Assembly (NCBI GenBank): GCA_011523655.1
Contig: WTGH01000061.1
Location: forward strand, 1-55,371
Origin: Rhodospirillaceae bacterium
GTDB lineage: Bacteria > Pseudomonadota > Alphaproteobacteria > Bin65
Reading direction: 5' to 3'
DNA: 55,371 bases
The notes beneath the pieces are model-generated. The model was not told where the DNA came from. It made no database searches and saw only the letters and a list, made by a program, of their open reading frames with translations. Below, piece after piece: positions 27,734 to 36,300 of this stretch. Numbering within the stretch: position 1 is the first letter of the stretch; each line of letters opens with the position of its first letter. The translations under genes were made by a program, and so were the position numbers.

Positions 27734-28711
27734 CTACAGATCGGGTGCCGCCTTGCGCTGGAAGTTGTGGGTCGCCTCGATGGTCCGGACGGTGCCGGAT
27801 TTCGAGCGCATGACGATCGAGTGGGTCGCCGCGCCGGTGCCCCAGCGGCGCACGCCGCGCACCATGGAACCGTCGGTGACACCCGTGGCGGCGAACATGA
27901 CGTCGCCGTGCGCCATGTCGTCCAGACCGTAGACCCGGTTCTGGTCCTCGATCCCGGCCCGGCGCGCGCGACGGCGCTCGTCGTCGTTGCGAAACAGCAA
28001 CCGCCCCTGCATCTGGCCGCCGATGCAGCGCAGGGCGGAAGCCGCGAGAACGCCCTCGGGCGCGCCGCCGATGCCGAGATAGATGTCGGTGCCGCTGTCC
28101 GGCTTCGACGTGGCGATTACGCCGCTCACATCGCCGTCCGAGATCAGCTTGATCCGCGCGCCGGCCTCCCGGACCTTCCCGATCAGTTCGGCATGGCGCG
28201 GCCGATCGAGGATGCAGGCGACGAGATCCTGCACCGTGACGCCCTTGGCTTCGGCGAGCGCCTGCAGGTTGGCGGCCGGTTCGGCGTCGATATCGACCAG
28301 CCCATCAGGCAGGCCGCCGCCGACCGCGATCTTGTCCATGTAAACGTCCGGCGCGTGGAGGAAGCCGCCCTCCTGCGCCATGGCGATGACGGCCAGCGCG
28401 TTCTCCGTGCCCTTCGCGGTGATCGTCGTGCCTTCGAGCGGGTCGAGCGCGATATCGACCTTGGGGCCGCCGGCCCCGACCCTCTCGCCGATAAACAGCA
28501 TCGGCGCCTCGTCGCGCTCGCCCTCGCCGATCACGACGGTGCCGTCGATCGACAGCACGTTCAGCGCCTTGCGCATGGCGTCGACCGCGGCCTGGTCGGC
28601 AGCCTTCTCGTCGCCGCGCCCCATCAGGCGCGAGGCCGCCAGCGCCGCCGCCTCGGTCACTCGGACCGCTTCGAGCGCCAGATTGCGCTCCAGCACGTCT
28701 CCTTCAGCCAT
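27734..28711 (-). CDS. glpX: class II fructose-1,6-bisphosphatase GlpX
   Basis: The 325-residue lithium-sensitive, metal-dependent sugar bisphosphatase works in gluconeogenesis. Motifs are IGEGERDEAPML near residues 61-72, the metal-binding DPLEGTT at 90-96 and a C-terminal GVTDGSMVRGVRRWG. The N-terminus LERNLALEAVRVTEAAALAA is typical. Some GlpX proteins also hydrolyse sedoheptulose-1,7-bisphosphate. The gene lies between hom and recJ, 25 bases downstream of hom, and is probably co-transcribed with both. Confidence 0.95.
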   Translation of the reverse strand: MAEGDVLERNLALEAVRVTEAAALAASRLMGRGDEKAADQAAVDAMRKALNVLSIDGTVVIGEGERDEAPMLFIGERVGAGGPKVDIALDPLEGTTITAKGTENALAVIAMAQEGGFLHAPDVYMDKIAVGGGLPDGLVDIDAEPAANLQALAEAKGVTVQDLVACILDRPRHAELIGKVREAGARIKLISDGDVSGVIATSKPDSGTDIYLGIGGAPEGVLAASALRCIGGQMQGRLLFRNDDERRRARRAGIEDQNRVYGLDDMAHGDVMFAATGVTDGSMVRGVRRWGTGAATHSIVMRSKSGTVRTIEATHNFQRKAAPDL

Positions 28712-28736
28712 TCCCCACCGTTCCCCTTGCCGTCTC

Positions 28737-30029
28737 TCAGGAGTCCTCGATGCGGATCAGGCAGGGCTCCTCCAGGACCGTCTCCAGCCCGCCGATCCGG
28801 ACCAGCGCCCGCTTCAGCGCCGCCTCGCCGCCCTCGTGGGTCGTCAGCACGACCGGCACGGCATCGTCCGGCGCCCGGCCGCGCTGAAAGACATTTTCCA
28901 GCGAGACCTGCTCGTCGCGCAGCGCCGCCGCGATATCGGCCATCACGCCGGGCCGGTCGCGCACGATCAGCCGGACATAGAAGGCGCCGCGCCTGGCCTC
29001 GGGATCGGCCCGCCGCAGCGGCTTCAGCGTCGCCGCCGGAATGCCGAAGGCCGGCAGCGCCCGGCCGCGCGCGATGTCGACGATATCGGCGACAACGGCC
29101 GAGGCGGTCGGCCCCGCCCCGGCGCCCCGGCCTTCGTAGGTCGTATCCTCCGCGGCGTCCGACTGCACCATGACGGCGTTGTAGACCCCGTCGACCGCGC
29201 CGAGCGGCGAGGTGCGCCGGACCATGCAGGGTTCGACGCACTGCTCAATCCCGGAGTCCGTCAGGGCGCCGATGCCGAGCAGCTTGATGCGGTAGTCGAG
29301 TTCCCCGGCGAACGCGATATCGACCGGCCGGACCTTGCGGATGCCGGCGATCGAGACGCCGGCGAAATCGACGGTCACGCCGAACGCCAGGCTGGTCAGG
29401 ATGGCGAGCTTGTGGGCGGCGTCGATTCCGTCGACATCGAACCGGGGATCGGCCTCGGCATAGCCGAGCTGCTGCGCCTCTTCGAGAACGTCCTCGAACG
29501 GGCGGCCGCTGCGGCGCATGTCGGTGAGGATATAGTTGCAGGTGCCGTTCAGAATGCCGACGACCCGGCCGATCCGGTTGCCGGCCAGCCCTTCGCGCAT
29601 CGCCTTGACGATCGGGATGCCGCCGGCGACGCCAGCCTCGAAGGACAGGGCGACCCCGGCGGAATCGGCCTGCGCGGCGAGCGCCGCGCCGTGTTCGGCG
29701 ATCAGCGCCTTGTTGGCGGTGACGACATGCTTGCCGGCGGCGAGCGCGGTTTCGACGGCGGCTTTCGCCGGCCCGTCGGCGCCGCCGATCAGCTCGACGA
29801 AGACCTCGTGGCCGCCGGCCCCGGCCAGGGCGACCGGATCGTCGTACCAAGTTGCGCCAGCGAGATCGATCCCGCGGTCCTTCGCCCGGTCGCGCGCGCA
29901 GACCGCCGCGACGGTCAGCCGGCGTCCGGCCCGGGCGGCGATCAGGTCGCCGTTGCGCTGCAGGAGGTCCACCACGCCGGCGCCGACCGTTCCGAGGCCG
30001 GCCACGGCAAGTCTGATCTCGTCGCTCAC
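28737..30029 (-). CDS. hom: homoserine dehydrogenase
   Basis: The 430-residue NAD(P)-dependent enzyme reduces aspartate semialdehyde to homoserine in threonine and methionine synthesis. The nucleotide-binding loop GLGTVGAGVVD is at residues 11-21. The catalytic domain shows TANKALIAEHG, FEAGVAGGIPIVKAMREGL, LNGTCNYILT and the signature AEADPRFDVDGIDAAHKLAI. A C-terminal ACT domain (about 350-425, YVRLIVRDRPGVMADIAAAL) suggests feedback control by threonine. It follows an AlaC-like aminotransferase by 42 bases in a conserved housekeeping block. Confidence 0.96.
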   Translation of the reverse strand: MSDEIRLAVAGLGTVGAGVVDLLQRNGDLIAARAGRRLTVAAVCARDRAKDRGIDLAGATWYDDPVALAGAGGHEVFVELIGGADGPAKAAVETALAAGKHVVTANKALIAEHGAALAAQADSAGVALSFEAGVAGGIPIVKAMREGLAGNRIGRVVGILNGTCNYILTDMRRSGRPFEDVLEEAQQLGYAEADPRFDVDGIDAAHKLAILTSLAFGVTVDFAGVSIAGIRKVRPVDIAFAGELDYRIKLLGIGALTDSGIEQCVEPCMVRRTSPLGAVDGVYNAVMVQSDAAEDTTYEGRGAGAGPTASAVVADIVDIARGRALPAFGIPAATLKPLRRADPEARRGAFYVRLIVRDRPGVMADIAAALRDEQVSLENVFQRGRAPDDAVPVVLTTHEGGEAALKRALVRIGGLETVLEEPCLIRIEDS

Positions 30030-30071
30030 TTCACCCCGCCCGGAGGAACGCCACCCGGAACGCGCGGCAGG

Positions 30072-31268
30072 TCAGGTGCCGGCCGCATCGCCGGAAAGGA
30101 ATGCCTTGATGTTGCGGACCGCCTGCCGGATGCGCTGCGTGTTCTCGACCAGCGCGACCCGGAGATGGCCCTCGCCATACTCGCCGAATCCGATGCCCGG
30201 CGATACCGCGACTTTTGCCTCGCCGAGCAGCAGTTTGGCAAATTCCATCGAACCCATGTTCGCAAAGCGCGGCGGCAGCGGCACCCAGGCGAACATGGTG
30301 GCCGGCGGGCTCGGGACGTCCCACCCTGCCGCCGCCAGCCCTTCGACCAGAACGTCGCGCCGCCGCCGGTACAGTTCCCGGAACTCCGCCACGCAATCCT
30401 GCGGGCCGTTCAGCGCCGCCGTGGCCGCAACCTGGATCGGCGTGAAGGCGCCGTAATCGACGTAGGATTTCACATGGGCGAGCGCCTGGACCAGCCGTTC
30501 GTTGCCGACGGCGAAGCCGAGCCGCCAGCCCGGCATGGAATAGGTCTTGCTGAGCGACTGGAACTCGATGGCGATATCCCGGGCGCCGGGCACTTCCAGG
30601 ATGGAGGGCGGCGGATCGCCGTCGAAATAGATCTCCGCATAGGCGAGGTCGGACACGATGAGCAGGTCGTTGCGGCGGCAAAAATCGACGACCTCCCGGT
30701 AGAAATCGAGATTGACGACCTGGGCCGTCGGGTTCGACGGGAAGTTGAGGATCAGGGCGGTCGGCGGCGGCACCGAGTGGCGCACCGCCCGGTCCAGCTC
30801 GCGGAGATAATCGTGCGCCGGAGTCAGCGGCAGATGGCGGATCGAGGCGCCGGCGATGATGAAGGCGTAGCTGTGGATCGGGTAGGTCGGGTTCGGCGCG
30901 ATAATCATGTCGCCCGGCGCGACGATGGCCTGGGCCAGATTGACGAAGCCCTCCTTGGAGCCGAGGTTGACCACGACCTCCCGCTCCGGATCGATCGTCA
31001 CGTTGTGGCGCCGCTCGTAATAGGCGGCGACCGCCCGGCGCAGCCCGGGAATGCCGCGCGAGGTCGAGTAGCGGTGGGTCCGCGGGTTGCGGACGGTCTC
31101 GACCAGCTTGTCGACGATATGGGCCGGCGTCGCGCTGTCCGGGTTGCCCATGCCGAAGTCGATGATGTCCTCGCCGGCCGCCCGCGCCCGGTACTTCATC
31201 GCGTTGACCTCGGCGAACAGGTAGGGCGGCAGGCGCTTGAGGCGGTAGAAGGGTTCGGCGGGCGTCAC
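30072..31268 (-). CDS. class I/II aminotransferase (AlaC-like)
   Basis: The 398-residue fold-type I PLP enzyme shows FGMGNPDSATPAHIVDKLVE, STSRGIPGLRRAVAAYY, the aspartate binding the pyridine nitrogen in IVSDLAYAEIYFDG, and the Schiff-base lysine K241 in QSLSKTYSMPGWRLGF. The closest described group is AlaC-type glutamate-pyruvate aminotransferases, often annotated as LL-diaminopimelate aminotransferase. Its position directly upstream of hom suggests a link to aspartate-family or alanine metabolism. Substrate assignment from sequence alone is uncertain. Confidence 0.88.
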   Translation of the reverse strand: MTPAEPFYRLKRLPPYLFAEVNAMKYRARAAGEDIIDFGMGNPDSATPAHIVDKLVETVRNPRTHRYSTSRGIPGLRRAVAAYYERRHNVTIDPEREVVVNLGSKEGFVNLAQAIVAPGDMIIAPNPTYPIHSYAFIIAGASIRHLPLTPAHDYLRELDRAVRHSVPPPTALILNFPSNPTAQVVNLDFYREVVDFCRRNDLLIVSDLAYAEIYFDGDPPPSILEVPGARDIAIEFQSLSKTYSMPGWRLGFAVGNERLVQALAHVKSYVDYGAFTPIQVAATAALNGPQDCVAEFRELYRRRRDVLVEGLAAAGWDVPSPPATMFAWVPLPPRFANMGSMEFAKLLLGEAKVAVSPGIGFGEYGEGHLRVALVENTQRIRQAVRNIKAFLSGDAAGT

Positions 31269-31302
31269 CGGCCGGCGGTCCCGTTGCGGCGCGGAAAGCG
31301 GG

Positions 31303-31977
31303 CTACTGCCTGGGCGCCCGTCCGCCGGACATGTAGATATCGACCCGCGAGGCCGTCCCCTTGCCCCTGCGGACGCGGATCTTGTTCGCCGGCACGCCCA
31401 TGGTCGTAAGGCCGGTCTTGACGGCCTGCGCCCGAGCGAGCGCCGTCGCCGCAGATTCGCCCCTGCCGGCCCGGCCGATCAGGGTCAGCGTGCTGTTCAG
31501 CAGGTTCTGGACCTGCGCGATGCGCACGATCTTGCGGCCGCTGCCCGGCGGCAGCCCGGTGCCCTTGCCGCGGAACGCGACCGCGGCGATGAAGCCGGAG
31601 CGCACGAGCCGGACGCCGTCGACGGTCCTGACCTTTGCCTCCTCCCTCGCGCTGCCGGGCCGGAAGATCTCGGCGCGCACATCGCTGTCGGTCACCTTGT
31701 CCGGCGCCCCGCCATAGCCGGCCCGGGGCCCGCCGCCTTCCAGATAGCGGGCGTTGCGCCGGTCGGCGAACAGGCCCTCCTGGATCTGCATGCGCTGGCG
31801 CCGGGTTTCCCCTTCGGGCTTGTCGGGAACCGTCGCCAGTTTCGGGAACGGCTTGTCGGCGCCGGGAGACTCGCCCTTTTCCGGGCCCGCGCAGGCGCCC
31901 AGAGCGGCCAGGGCGGCGGCCAGGACGGCCAGTCTCATTCTGCGCGGGACGGACATGTTCGGCTCGGCGACAATCAT
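31303..31977 (-). CDS. OmpA-like outer-membrane lipoprotein, function unknown
   Basis: The chosen start MIVAEPNMSVPRRMRLAVLA has a GGAG site; a second start at 31956 is possible. A signal segment LAVLAAALAALGAC with lipobox ahead of C29 marks a lipoprotein. The mature 196 residues carry a charged proline-rich region, then RKIVRIAQVQNLLNSTLTLI and ATALARAQAVKTGLTTMGVP followed by KIRVRRGKGTASRVDIYMSG. This C-terminal pattern resembles a shortened OmpA-type peptidoglycan-binding fold, but the full OmpA signature is not evident. It follows downstream of nothing obvious and precedes the aminotransferase gene by 34 bases. Confidence 0.72.
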   Translation of the reverse strand: MIVAEPNMSVPRRMRLAVLAAALAALGACAGPEKGESPGADKPFPKLATVPDKPEGETRRQRMQIQEGLFADRRNARYLEGGGPRAGYGGAPDKVTDSDVRAEIFRPGSAREEAKVRTVDGVRLVRSGFIAAVAFRGKGTGLPPGSGRKIVRIAQVQNLLNSTLTLIGRAGRGESAATALARAQAVKTGLTTMGVPANKIRVRRGKGTASRVDIYMSGGRAPRQ

Positions 31978-32292
31978 GATCGAAACTCCGTATGCCGGCC
32001 GCCGGGCGAACCGCGCGCCGGCCGTGCGACACAGAACTGGTAGCATATCCTGACCGCTACAAGCCAACGGCCAGAGTTTTCGGCCGGCCGCTGCGCTGTG
32101 CGTCAACCCGTCGCCGCCGGGCGGACAACCCGTCATGCTGCCGGAGAAATTCCGCAGTATACCTAACCGGAATCGCCCGCTTCCCGGACCCGCCGGCACG
32201 GGATCGCGACCGGCCCGGCCGGACCGCGCTCCCGCATGAAGGGCCTCGTTTCGCCCCGGAAAAGAGATTCCGGGACGGAAAGGATCTGCGCC
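31978..32292. other. 315-base divergent control region (lipoprotein / phaC)
   Basis: No gene is visible. On the minus strand a possible -10 TATGCT lies near 32047-32052 for the lipoprotein gene, within a weak GTAGC..GCTAC inverted repeat around 32039-32060. On the plus strand AGTATACCT near 32155-32163 could be a -10 for phaC. Both calls are weak. The stretch before the phaC start carries the ribosome-binding site AAAGGA. Confidence 0.35.
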
Positions 32293-34104
32293 ATGACCGA
32301 ACCGCGTACCGACGCCGCACCGCCCGACATGGCTGCCGCCGCCGAGCAGTTCGCTTCCATCGCCGAGCGCAGCCAGAAGATCGTCGAGGACTTTCTGGCG
32401 TCGCAGAAGGAGGACGGCCTGCAGGACCCGGACCCGCTCAAAGTCGGCGGCGCGTTCTTCGAACTGACCCGGCACATGATGGCCGATCCCGCCCGGCTGT
32501 GGGAAATGCAGACCCGGTTCTGGTCGGACTATGCCGAGCTGTGGACCGATGCGGCGCGGCGCATGACGGGCGGCACGTCGGATAGCTCGGCGGCCGGGCC
32601 GAAAATCGCGCCCGAGGCCGGCGACCGGCGCTTCAAGGACGCGGCGTGGACCGACAACGCCGCCTTCGAATTCATCAAGCAGTCCTACCTGCTGGCGTCG
32701 CGGCATGTCCAGAAATCGGTCGCCGAAACCGAGGGCCTGGACGACCACACCGCCCACAAGGTGGAGTTCTTCACCAAACAATGGGTCGACGCGATGGCGC
32801 CGACCAACTTCGCGGCGACCAACCCGGAAGTCCTGCGCGCAACCGTCGAATCGAAGGGCGAGAACCTGGTCAACGGGCTGAACAACCTGCTGACCGACCT
32901 GGAGCGCGGCAAGGGCCGGCTCGCCATCCGCATGACCGACGACACCAAGTTCGAGGTCGGCGAGAATGTCGCCGCCTCGCAGGGTTCGGTCGTGTTCGAG
33001 AACGACCTGATGCAGCTCATCCAGTACGCCCCGCTGACCGAAAAAGCGTACAGGGCGCCGCTGCTGATCGTCCCGCCGTGGATCAACAAGTTCTACATCC
33101 TCGACCTGCGCGACTCGAACTCCTTCATCCGCTGGGCGGTCTCGAAGGGCCACACGGTCTTCGTGATTTCCTGGGTCAATCCGGATTCGAAGCTCACGGA
33201 CAAGACCTTCGAGGATTATCTGGCCGAGGGTCCGCTCGCCGCGATGGACGCCATCGAGCGGGCGACCGGCGAAAAGCAGCTCAACATGATCGGCTATTGC
33301 CTGGGCGGCACGCTGACCGCCTGCGCGATGGCCCATCTGGCGAACAGCGGCCGGGCCGGCCGGGTGAAGAGCGTGACCTATTTCACCACCCTGGTCGATT
33401 TCGAGAATGCCGGCGACCTGTGCGTCTTCATCGACGAGGAGCAGCTGAAGGGCCTGGAGCAGCGCATGGCGAAGCGCGGCTATCTCGAAGGCAAGGAGAT
33501 GGCCAACACCTTCAACATGCTGCGCGCCAACGACCTGATCTGGTCCTTCGTCATCAACAACTACCTGCTCGGCAAGGACCCCTTCCCCTTCGACCTGCTG
33601 TACTGGAATTCCGACACCACGCGCATGCCGGCGGCCATGCACATGTTCTACCTGCGCAACATGTACCAGCGGAACCTTATGGTCGAACCGGGCGCCATCG
33701 ACCTGCTGGGCACGCCGATCGATCTCGGCGCGGTCGAGACGCCGACCTTCATCCTGTCGACGAAGGACGACCATATCGCGCCCTGGAAGGCGACCTATTC
33801 GGGCACCCAGCTCTATGGCGGGCCGGTGAAGTTCTGCCTCAGCGGCTCCGGCCATATCGCCGGCGTGGTCAACCCGGAAGGCTCGGAAAAATACGGCTAC
33901 TGGACCAATCCGAAGAACCCGGCGGATCCCGAAAAATGGTTCGCCGGCGCGAAACAGCACGACGGCTCCTGGTGGCCGGAATGGCAGCGCTGGATTTCCC
34001 GCAAGACCGGCGGCAAGGTCGACGCGCGCCAGCCCGGCGACGGCGATCTCGCCGTCATCGAGCCGGCGCCCGGCCGCTACGTCAAGGTCCGCGCAACGGA
34101 TTAG
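32293..34104 (+). CDS. phaC: class I poly(3-hydroxyalkanoate) synthase PhaC
   Basis: The 603-residue PHA polymerase joins (R)-3-hydroxyacyl-CoA units into storage polyester granules. The start MTEPRTDAAPPDM has AAAGGA upstream; a 19-residue upstream extension is rejected. The lipase-like box GYCLGGT holds catalytic C336, with D492 or D493 (STKDDHIAPW) and H521 (SGSGHIAGVVNP) completing the triad. PPWINKFYILDLRDSNSFIR and ISWVNPDSKLTDKTFEDYL are class I hallmarks. No phaR, phaZ or phasin gene is adjacent. Beta-oxidation genes elsewhere in the window could feed it monomers. Confidence 0.95.
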   Translation: MTEPRTDAAPPDMAAAAEQFASIAERSQKIVEDFLASQKEDGLQDPDPLKVGGAFFELTRHMMADPARLWEMQTRFWSDYAELWTDAARRMTGGTSDSSAAGPKIAPEAGDRRFKDAAWTDNAAFEFIKQSYLLASRHVQKSVAETEGLDDHTAHKVEFFTKQWVDAMAPTNFAATNPEVLRATVESKGENLVNGLNNLLTDLERGKGRLAIRMTDDTKFEVGENVAASQGSVVFENDLMQLIQYAPLTEKAYRAPLLIVPPWINKFYILDLRDSNSFIRWAVSKGHTVFVISWVNPDSKLTDKTFEDYLAEGPLAAMDAIERATGEKQLNMIGYCLGGTLTACAMAHLANSGRAGRVKSVTYFTTLVDFENAGDLCVFIDEEQLKGLEQRMAKRGYLEGKEMANTFNMLRANDLIWSFVINNYLLGKDPFPFDLLYWNSDTTRMPAAMHMFYLRNMYQRNLMVEPGAIDLLGTPIDLGAVETPTFILSTKDDHIAPWKATYSGTQLYGGPVKFCLSGSGHIAGVVNPEGSEKYGYWTNPKNPADPEKWFAGAKQHDGSWWPEWQRWISRKTGGKVDARQPGDGDLAVIEPAPGRYVKVRATD

Positions 34105-34134
34105 GGCGCGAGCAAACCCCGACCGGAGGAGACC

Positions 34135-34428
34135 ATGAGCGAACTGAAAGCGGTGCCGACCGTAATGATCGAGGACGAGCGGGTCCGCGTGACCGAATGG
34201 CGTTTCGCCCCCGGCGCGGCGACCGGCTATCACGTCCACGAGCACGATTACGTCGTCGTGCCGATCACCACCGGAACCCTGCGCCTGGTCGAGCCCGACG
34301 GCACGCGCGACTCGGAACTCGAAGTCGGCAAGCCCTACAACCGTCCGCGCGGCGTCGCCCACGACGTGATCAACGCCAACGACTACGAATTCGCCTTCAT
34401 CGAGATCGAACTGCTCGAGAACCGCTGA
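34135..34428 (+). CDS. small cupin-domain protein
   Basis: The 97-residue single-domain cupin shows metal-binding histidines H33, H35 and H37 in GYHVHEHDYVVVPITTG (motif 1) and H76 in PRGVAHDVIN (motif 2). A GGAGGAG site precedes the ATG. It follows phaC by 30 bases, so it may be co-transcribed, though no PHA role is known for this group. Small cupins of this kind are isomerases, dioxygenases or sensors. Function unknown. Confidence 0.83.
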   Translation: MSELKAVPTVMIEDERVRVTEWRFAPGAATGYHVHEHDYVVVPITTGTLRLVEPDGTRDSELEVGKPYNRPRGVAHDVINANDYEFAFIEIELLENR

Positions 34429-34444
34429 GCGGCCCGCCGCCCGC

Positions 34445-35269
34445 TCACATCATCAACCTCCCGCCGTTGATGTAGAGCGTCTGGCCGGTCATGAAGCGGG
34501 CCTTTTCCGACAGCAGGAACAGGACCGGCCCGACGATGTCGTCGGTGACGGCGATGCGGCCGAGCGGGATCGTCGCCAGCATGGCCGAATTGTCCATGCC
34601 GGCCGGGAAATCCTGCTCGTTCTTCGGCGTCACGTCGCCGCCGCGCCCGGTGCCGCCGCGCAGGAAGGCCGTATCGACCGCGCCCGGCGCGATGCAGTTG
34701 GCCCGCACCTCCGGCGCATTCTCCTTCGCCAGCCCCTTGGCGAGCGCGATGATGCCGGCCTTGGCCGCGGAATAGGTGCCGGTGGTCTTCTCCACCAGGG
34801 TCGCCAGACCCGAGGCGGCGAAGACCATGCCCGAGGCGTTGCCGGTCTCGCTCGCCCCATTGCGCAGCATCGGCAGCGCCGCCCTGACCGCCAGGAAGGC
34901 GGAGCGGAGGTTGACCGACAGCGCCTCGTCGATCTCGGCCGCCGTCATCTCCTCGACCGGCTTGGGCGGCGACATGTAGCCCGGCAGATGGACCAGCCCG
35001 TCGAGCGCGCCGTCCCAGGCCCCGGCCAGGGCTGCGAACGCCCGGTCGGCGCCGTCGTCGTCGCGCGCATCGTAGGGCAGCGTCTCGACCCCCGCGGGCA
35101 GCGTATGGCGCTCCAGCGAGCCCGGCAGGTCGATGACCGCGACCTTCAGCCCTTCGGCGACCGCCACCTCGGTCAGCCGCTTGCCGATGCCGCCGCAGCC
35201 GCCGGTGACGGCGAGGCGGTAGCCGGCGGGCGGCGCCAGGCGGGAGAAATCGGGAGTCGGGAGCGTCAT
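34445..35269 (-). CDS. short-chain dehydrogenase/reductase
   Basis: This 274-residue SDR carries the Rossmann motif TGGCGGIG at residues 22-29, S153 (FAASG), Y166 and K170 (YSAAK) and the C-terminal GQTLYINGG. The NNAG region is altered to LVHLPGYMSPPKP, unusual among classical SDRs. The start overlaps the upstream carbonic-anhydrase stop by 4 bases (ATGA), implying translational coupling. It converges on the cupin gene with a 16-base gap. Substrate unknown. Confidence 0.87.
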   Translation of the reverse strand: MTLPTPDFSRLAPPAGYRLAVTGGCGGIGKRLTEVAVAEGLKVAVIDLPGSLERHTLPAGVETLPYDARDDDGADRAFAALAGAWDGALDGLVHLPGYMSPPKPVEEMTAAEIDEALSVNLRSAFLAVRAALPMLRNGASETGNASGMVFAASGLATLVEKTTGTYSAAKAGIIALAKGLAKENAPEVRANCIAPGAVDTAFLRGGTGRGGDVTPKNEQDFPAGMDNSAMLATIPLGRIAVTDDIVGPVLFLLSEKARFMTGQTLYINGGRLMM

Positions 35270-35823
35270 CGCAAGTCCTTTCCGTCAGCCTTGATCGCCC
35301 TGTGCAGATTCCTGTGTTCCTGCGCCAGACGCGCGTAGTGGCGCGCGCCTTCGAGCAGCGCCTCCAGGGTGTCCTCATCCAGTTCGCGCATGAATTTTGC
35401 CGGCCGGCCGGACCAGAGCTGGCCGGCCGGAATCACCTTGCCCGGCGTGACCAGGGAGCCGGCGGCGACCATCGCACCCGGTTCGACCGTGACGCCGTCC
35501 ATCAGGCAGCTCTGCATTCCGATCGTGACCCGGTCGCCGATGGTGCAGCCGTGGATCATGCATTGATGGCCGATCAGCACCTCGTCGCCGACGATCGTCG
35601 GGTATTTCTTGCTGTCGACATGGATCGTGCTGTTGTCCTGCAGGTTGCTGCCGCGGCCGATCCGCACCCTGTTGACGTCGCCGCGCACCGTGCAGCCGTA
35701 CCAGACGCTGCTGCCCGGCCCGATCCGCACGTCGCCGATGATGGCGGCGTTCGGCGCGATGAAGGCGGTGTCCGCGATGTCCGGTTCGACGCCGCGGAAC
35801 GGCAGGATGACGGGCTGGGTCAT
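35266..35823 (-). CDS. gamma-class carbonic anhydrase family protein
   Basis: The 185-residue protein is a left-handed beta-helix of hexapeptide repeats (IIGDVRIGPGSSVWYGCTVR and following turns). Zinc-site histidines are H68 (STIHVD), H86 (IGHQC) and H91 (IHGC), as in Cam and the YrdA/PaaY group. C-terminal helices (LDEDTLEALLEGARHYARLA) complete the trimer. PaaY members act as thioesterases on CoA intermediates in phenylacetate breakdown, so carbonic anhydrase activity should not be assumed. It is coupled to the downstream SDR by a 4-base overlap. Confidence 0.9.
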   Translation of the reverse strand: MTQPVILPFRGVEPDIADTAFIAPNAAIIGDVRIGPGSSVWYGCTVRGDVNRVRIGRGSNLQDNSTIHVDSKKYPTIVGDEVLIGHQCMIHGCTIGDRVTIGMQSCLMDGVTVEPGAMVAAGSLVTPGKVIPAGQLWSGRPAKFMRELDEDTLEALLEGARHYARLAQEHRNLHRAIKADGKDLR

Positions 35824-36000
35824 AAGCGGTCGGGGTTGCGGCCGGGAGCGGTCGGAAGATCGGGCGGTCGTGTGCGCCGGCCGTGTTACGCCGGCAGTCC
35901 GGCGGCGGCAAGCCCCGCAGGCCGACTTTGCAGGGAGGCCGGCTTTGCAGGGGAGTGTTTCAGTTCGATTTTCGACGCCGGGCTAAACCCGTCCCTTGCC

Positions 36001-36167
36001 CGTCATTTCGACCGAAGCAGCACCATCCCTACCCGTCATTTCGACTGGAGCGGCGCAGCCGCGGAACGGAGAAATCTTTCCAGTACAATGTTTTGAACCT
36101 TGTTCCGCAGATGAAAGATTTCTCCGCTTCGCCCCGGATGAATCCGGGGCTTCGGTCGAAATGACGG
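36001..36167. repeat. REP-like palindromic repeat, full copy plus half copy
   Basis: CGTCATTTCGACTGGAGCGG at 36034 is mirrored by CCGGTCGAAATGACGG-like sequence ending at 36167. Internal arms GGAGAAATCTTTCC and GAAAGATTTCTCCGC also pair. A lone left half lies at 36001-36016. A CCCCGGATGAATCCGGGG hairpin sits in the right arm, as in the copy at 47618-47751. Confidence 0.82.
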
Positions 36168-36184
36168 ACAGGAGATCGGCTCCG

Positions 36185-36230
36185 GTCGACTCGAAAAGTC
36201 AAACTGGGTACGACCGGCTTTCGAGTCGAC
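36185..36230. repeat. 12-base inverted repeat upstream of imuA
   Basis: GTCGACTCGAAA at 36185-36196 is perfectly complementary to TTTCGAGTCGAC at 36219-36230, with a 22-base loop. It could be a terminator for leftward reading or part of the extended repeat shared with 47752-47820. Confidence 0.7.
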
Positions 36231-36252
36231 TTGCATGATTTATTCCCATATT

Positions 36253-36267
36253 GTTCTATAAATGTAC
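36253..36267 (+). promoter_or_regulatory. putative LexA (SOS) box of imuA
   Basis: GTTC-TATAAAT-GTAC matches the alphaproteobacterial GTTC-N7-GTTC operator with one mismatch in the second half. It lies 34 bases before the imuA start in a short AT-rich patch. LexA control of imuA-imuB-dnaE2 is well established in other alphaproteobacteria. A second half-site GTTC occurs at 36274-36277. Confidence 0.5.
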
Positions 36268-36300
36268 TTGTTCGTTCTTGCCAAAAGGAAAACACCGCCG

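Larger units (their letters stand above)
35824..36300. other. 477-base divergent region before imuA with repeats and SOS box
   Basis: No gene is visible. The region holds a half and a full copy of the CGTCATTTCGACCG palindrome (36001-36016, 36034-36167), a 12-base inverted repeat at 36185-36230 and a LexA-type site at 36253-36267. The first 170 bases up to 36000 contain nothing recognisable apart from the near-duplicated phrases GGCCGACTTTGCAGGGAGG and GGCCGGCTTTGCAGGGGAG at 35919-35954. Confidence 0.6.

Noticed and set aside
28380..31409. Plus-strand open frame of about 1000 codons over glpX, hom and the aminotransferase
   Set aside because: It is antisense to three clear housekeeping genes and has a low-complexity composition without motifs.
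31978..34362. Minus-strand extension of the lipoprotein frame opposite phaC
   Set aside because: The signal peptide and ribosome-binding site place the true start at 31977. The upstream part is a shadow of phaC.
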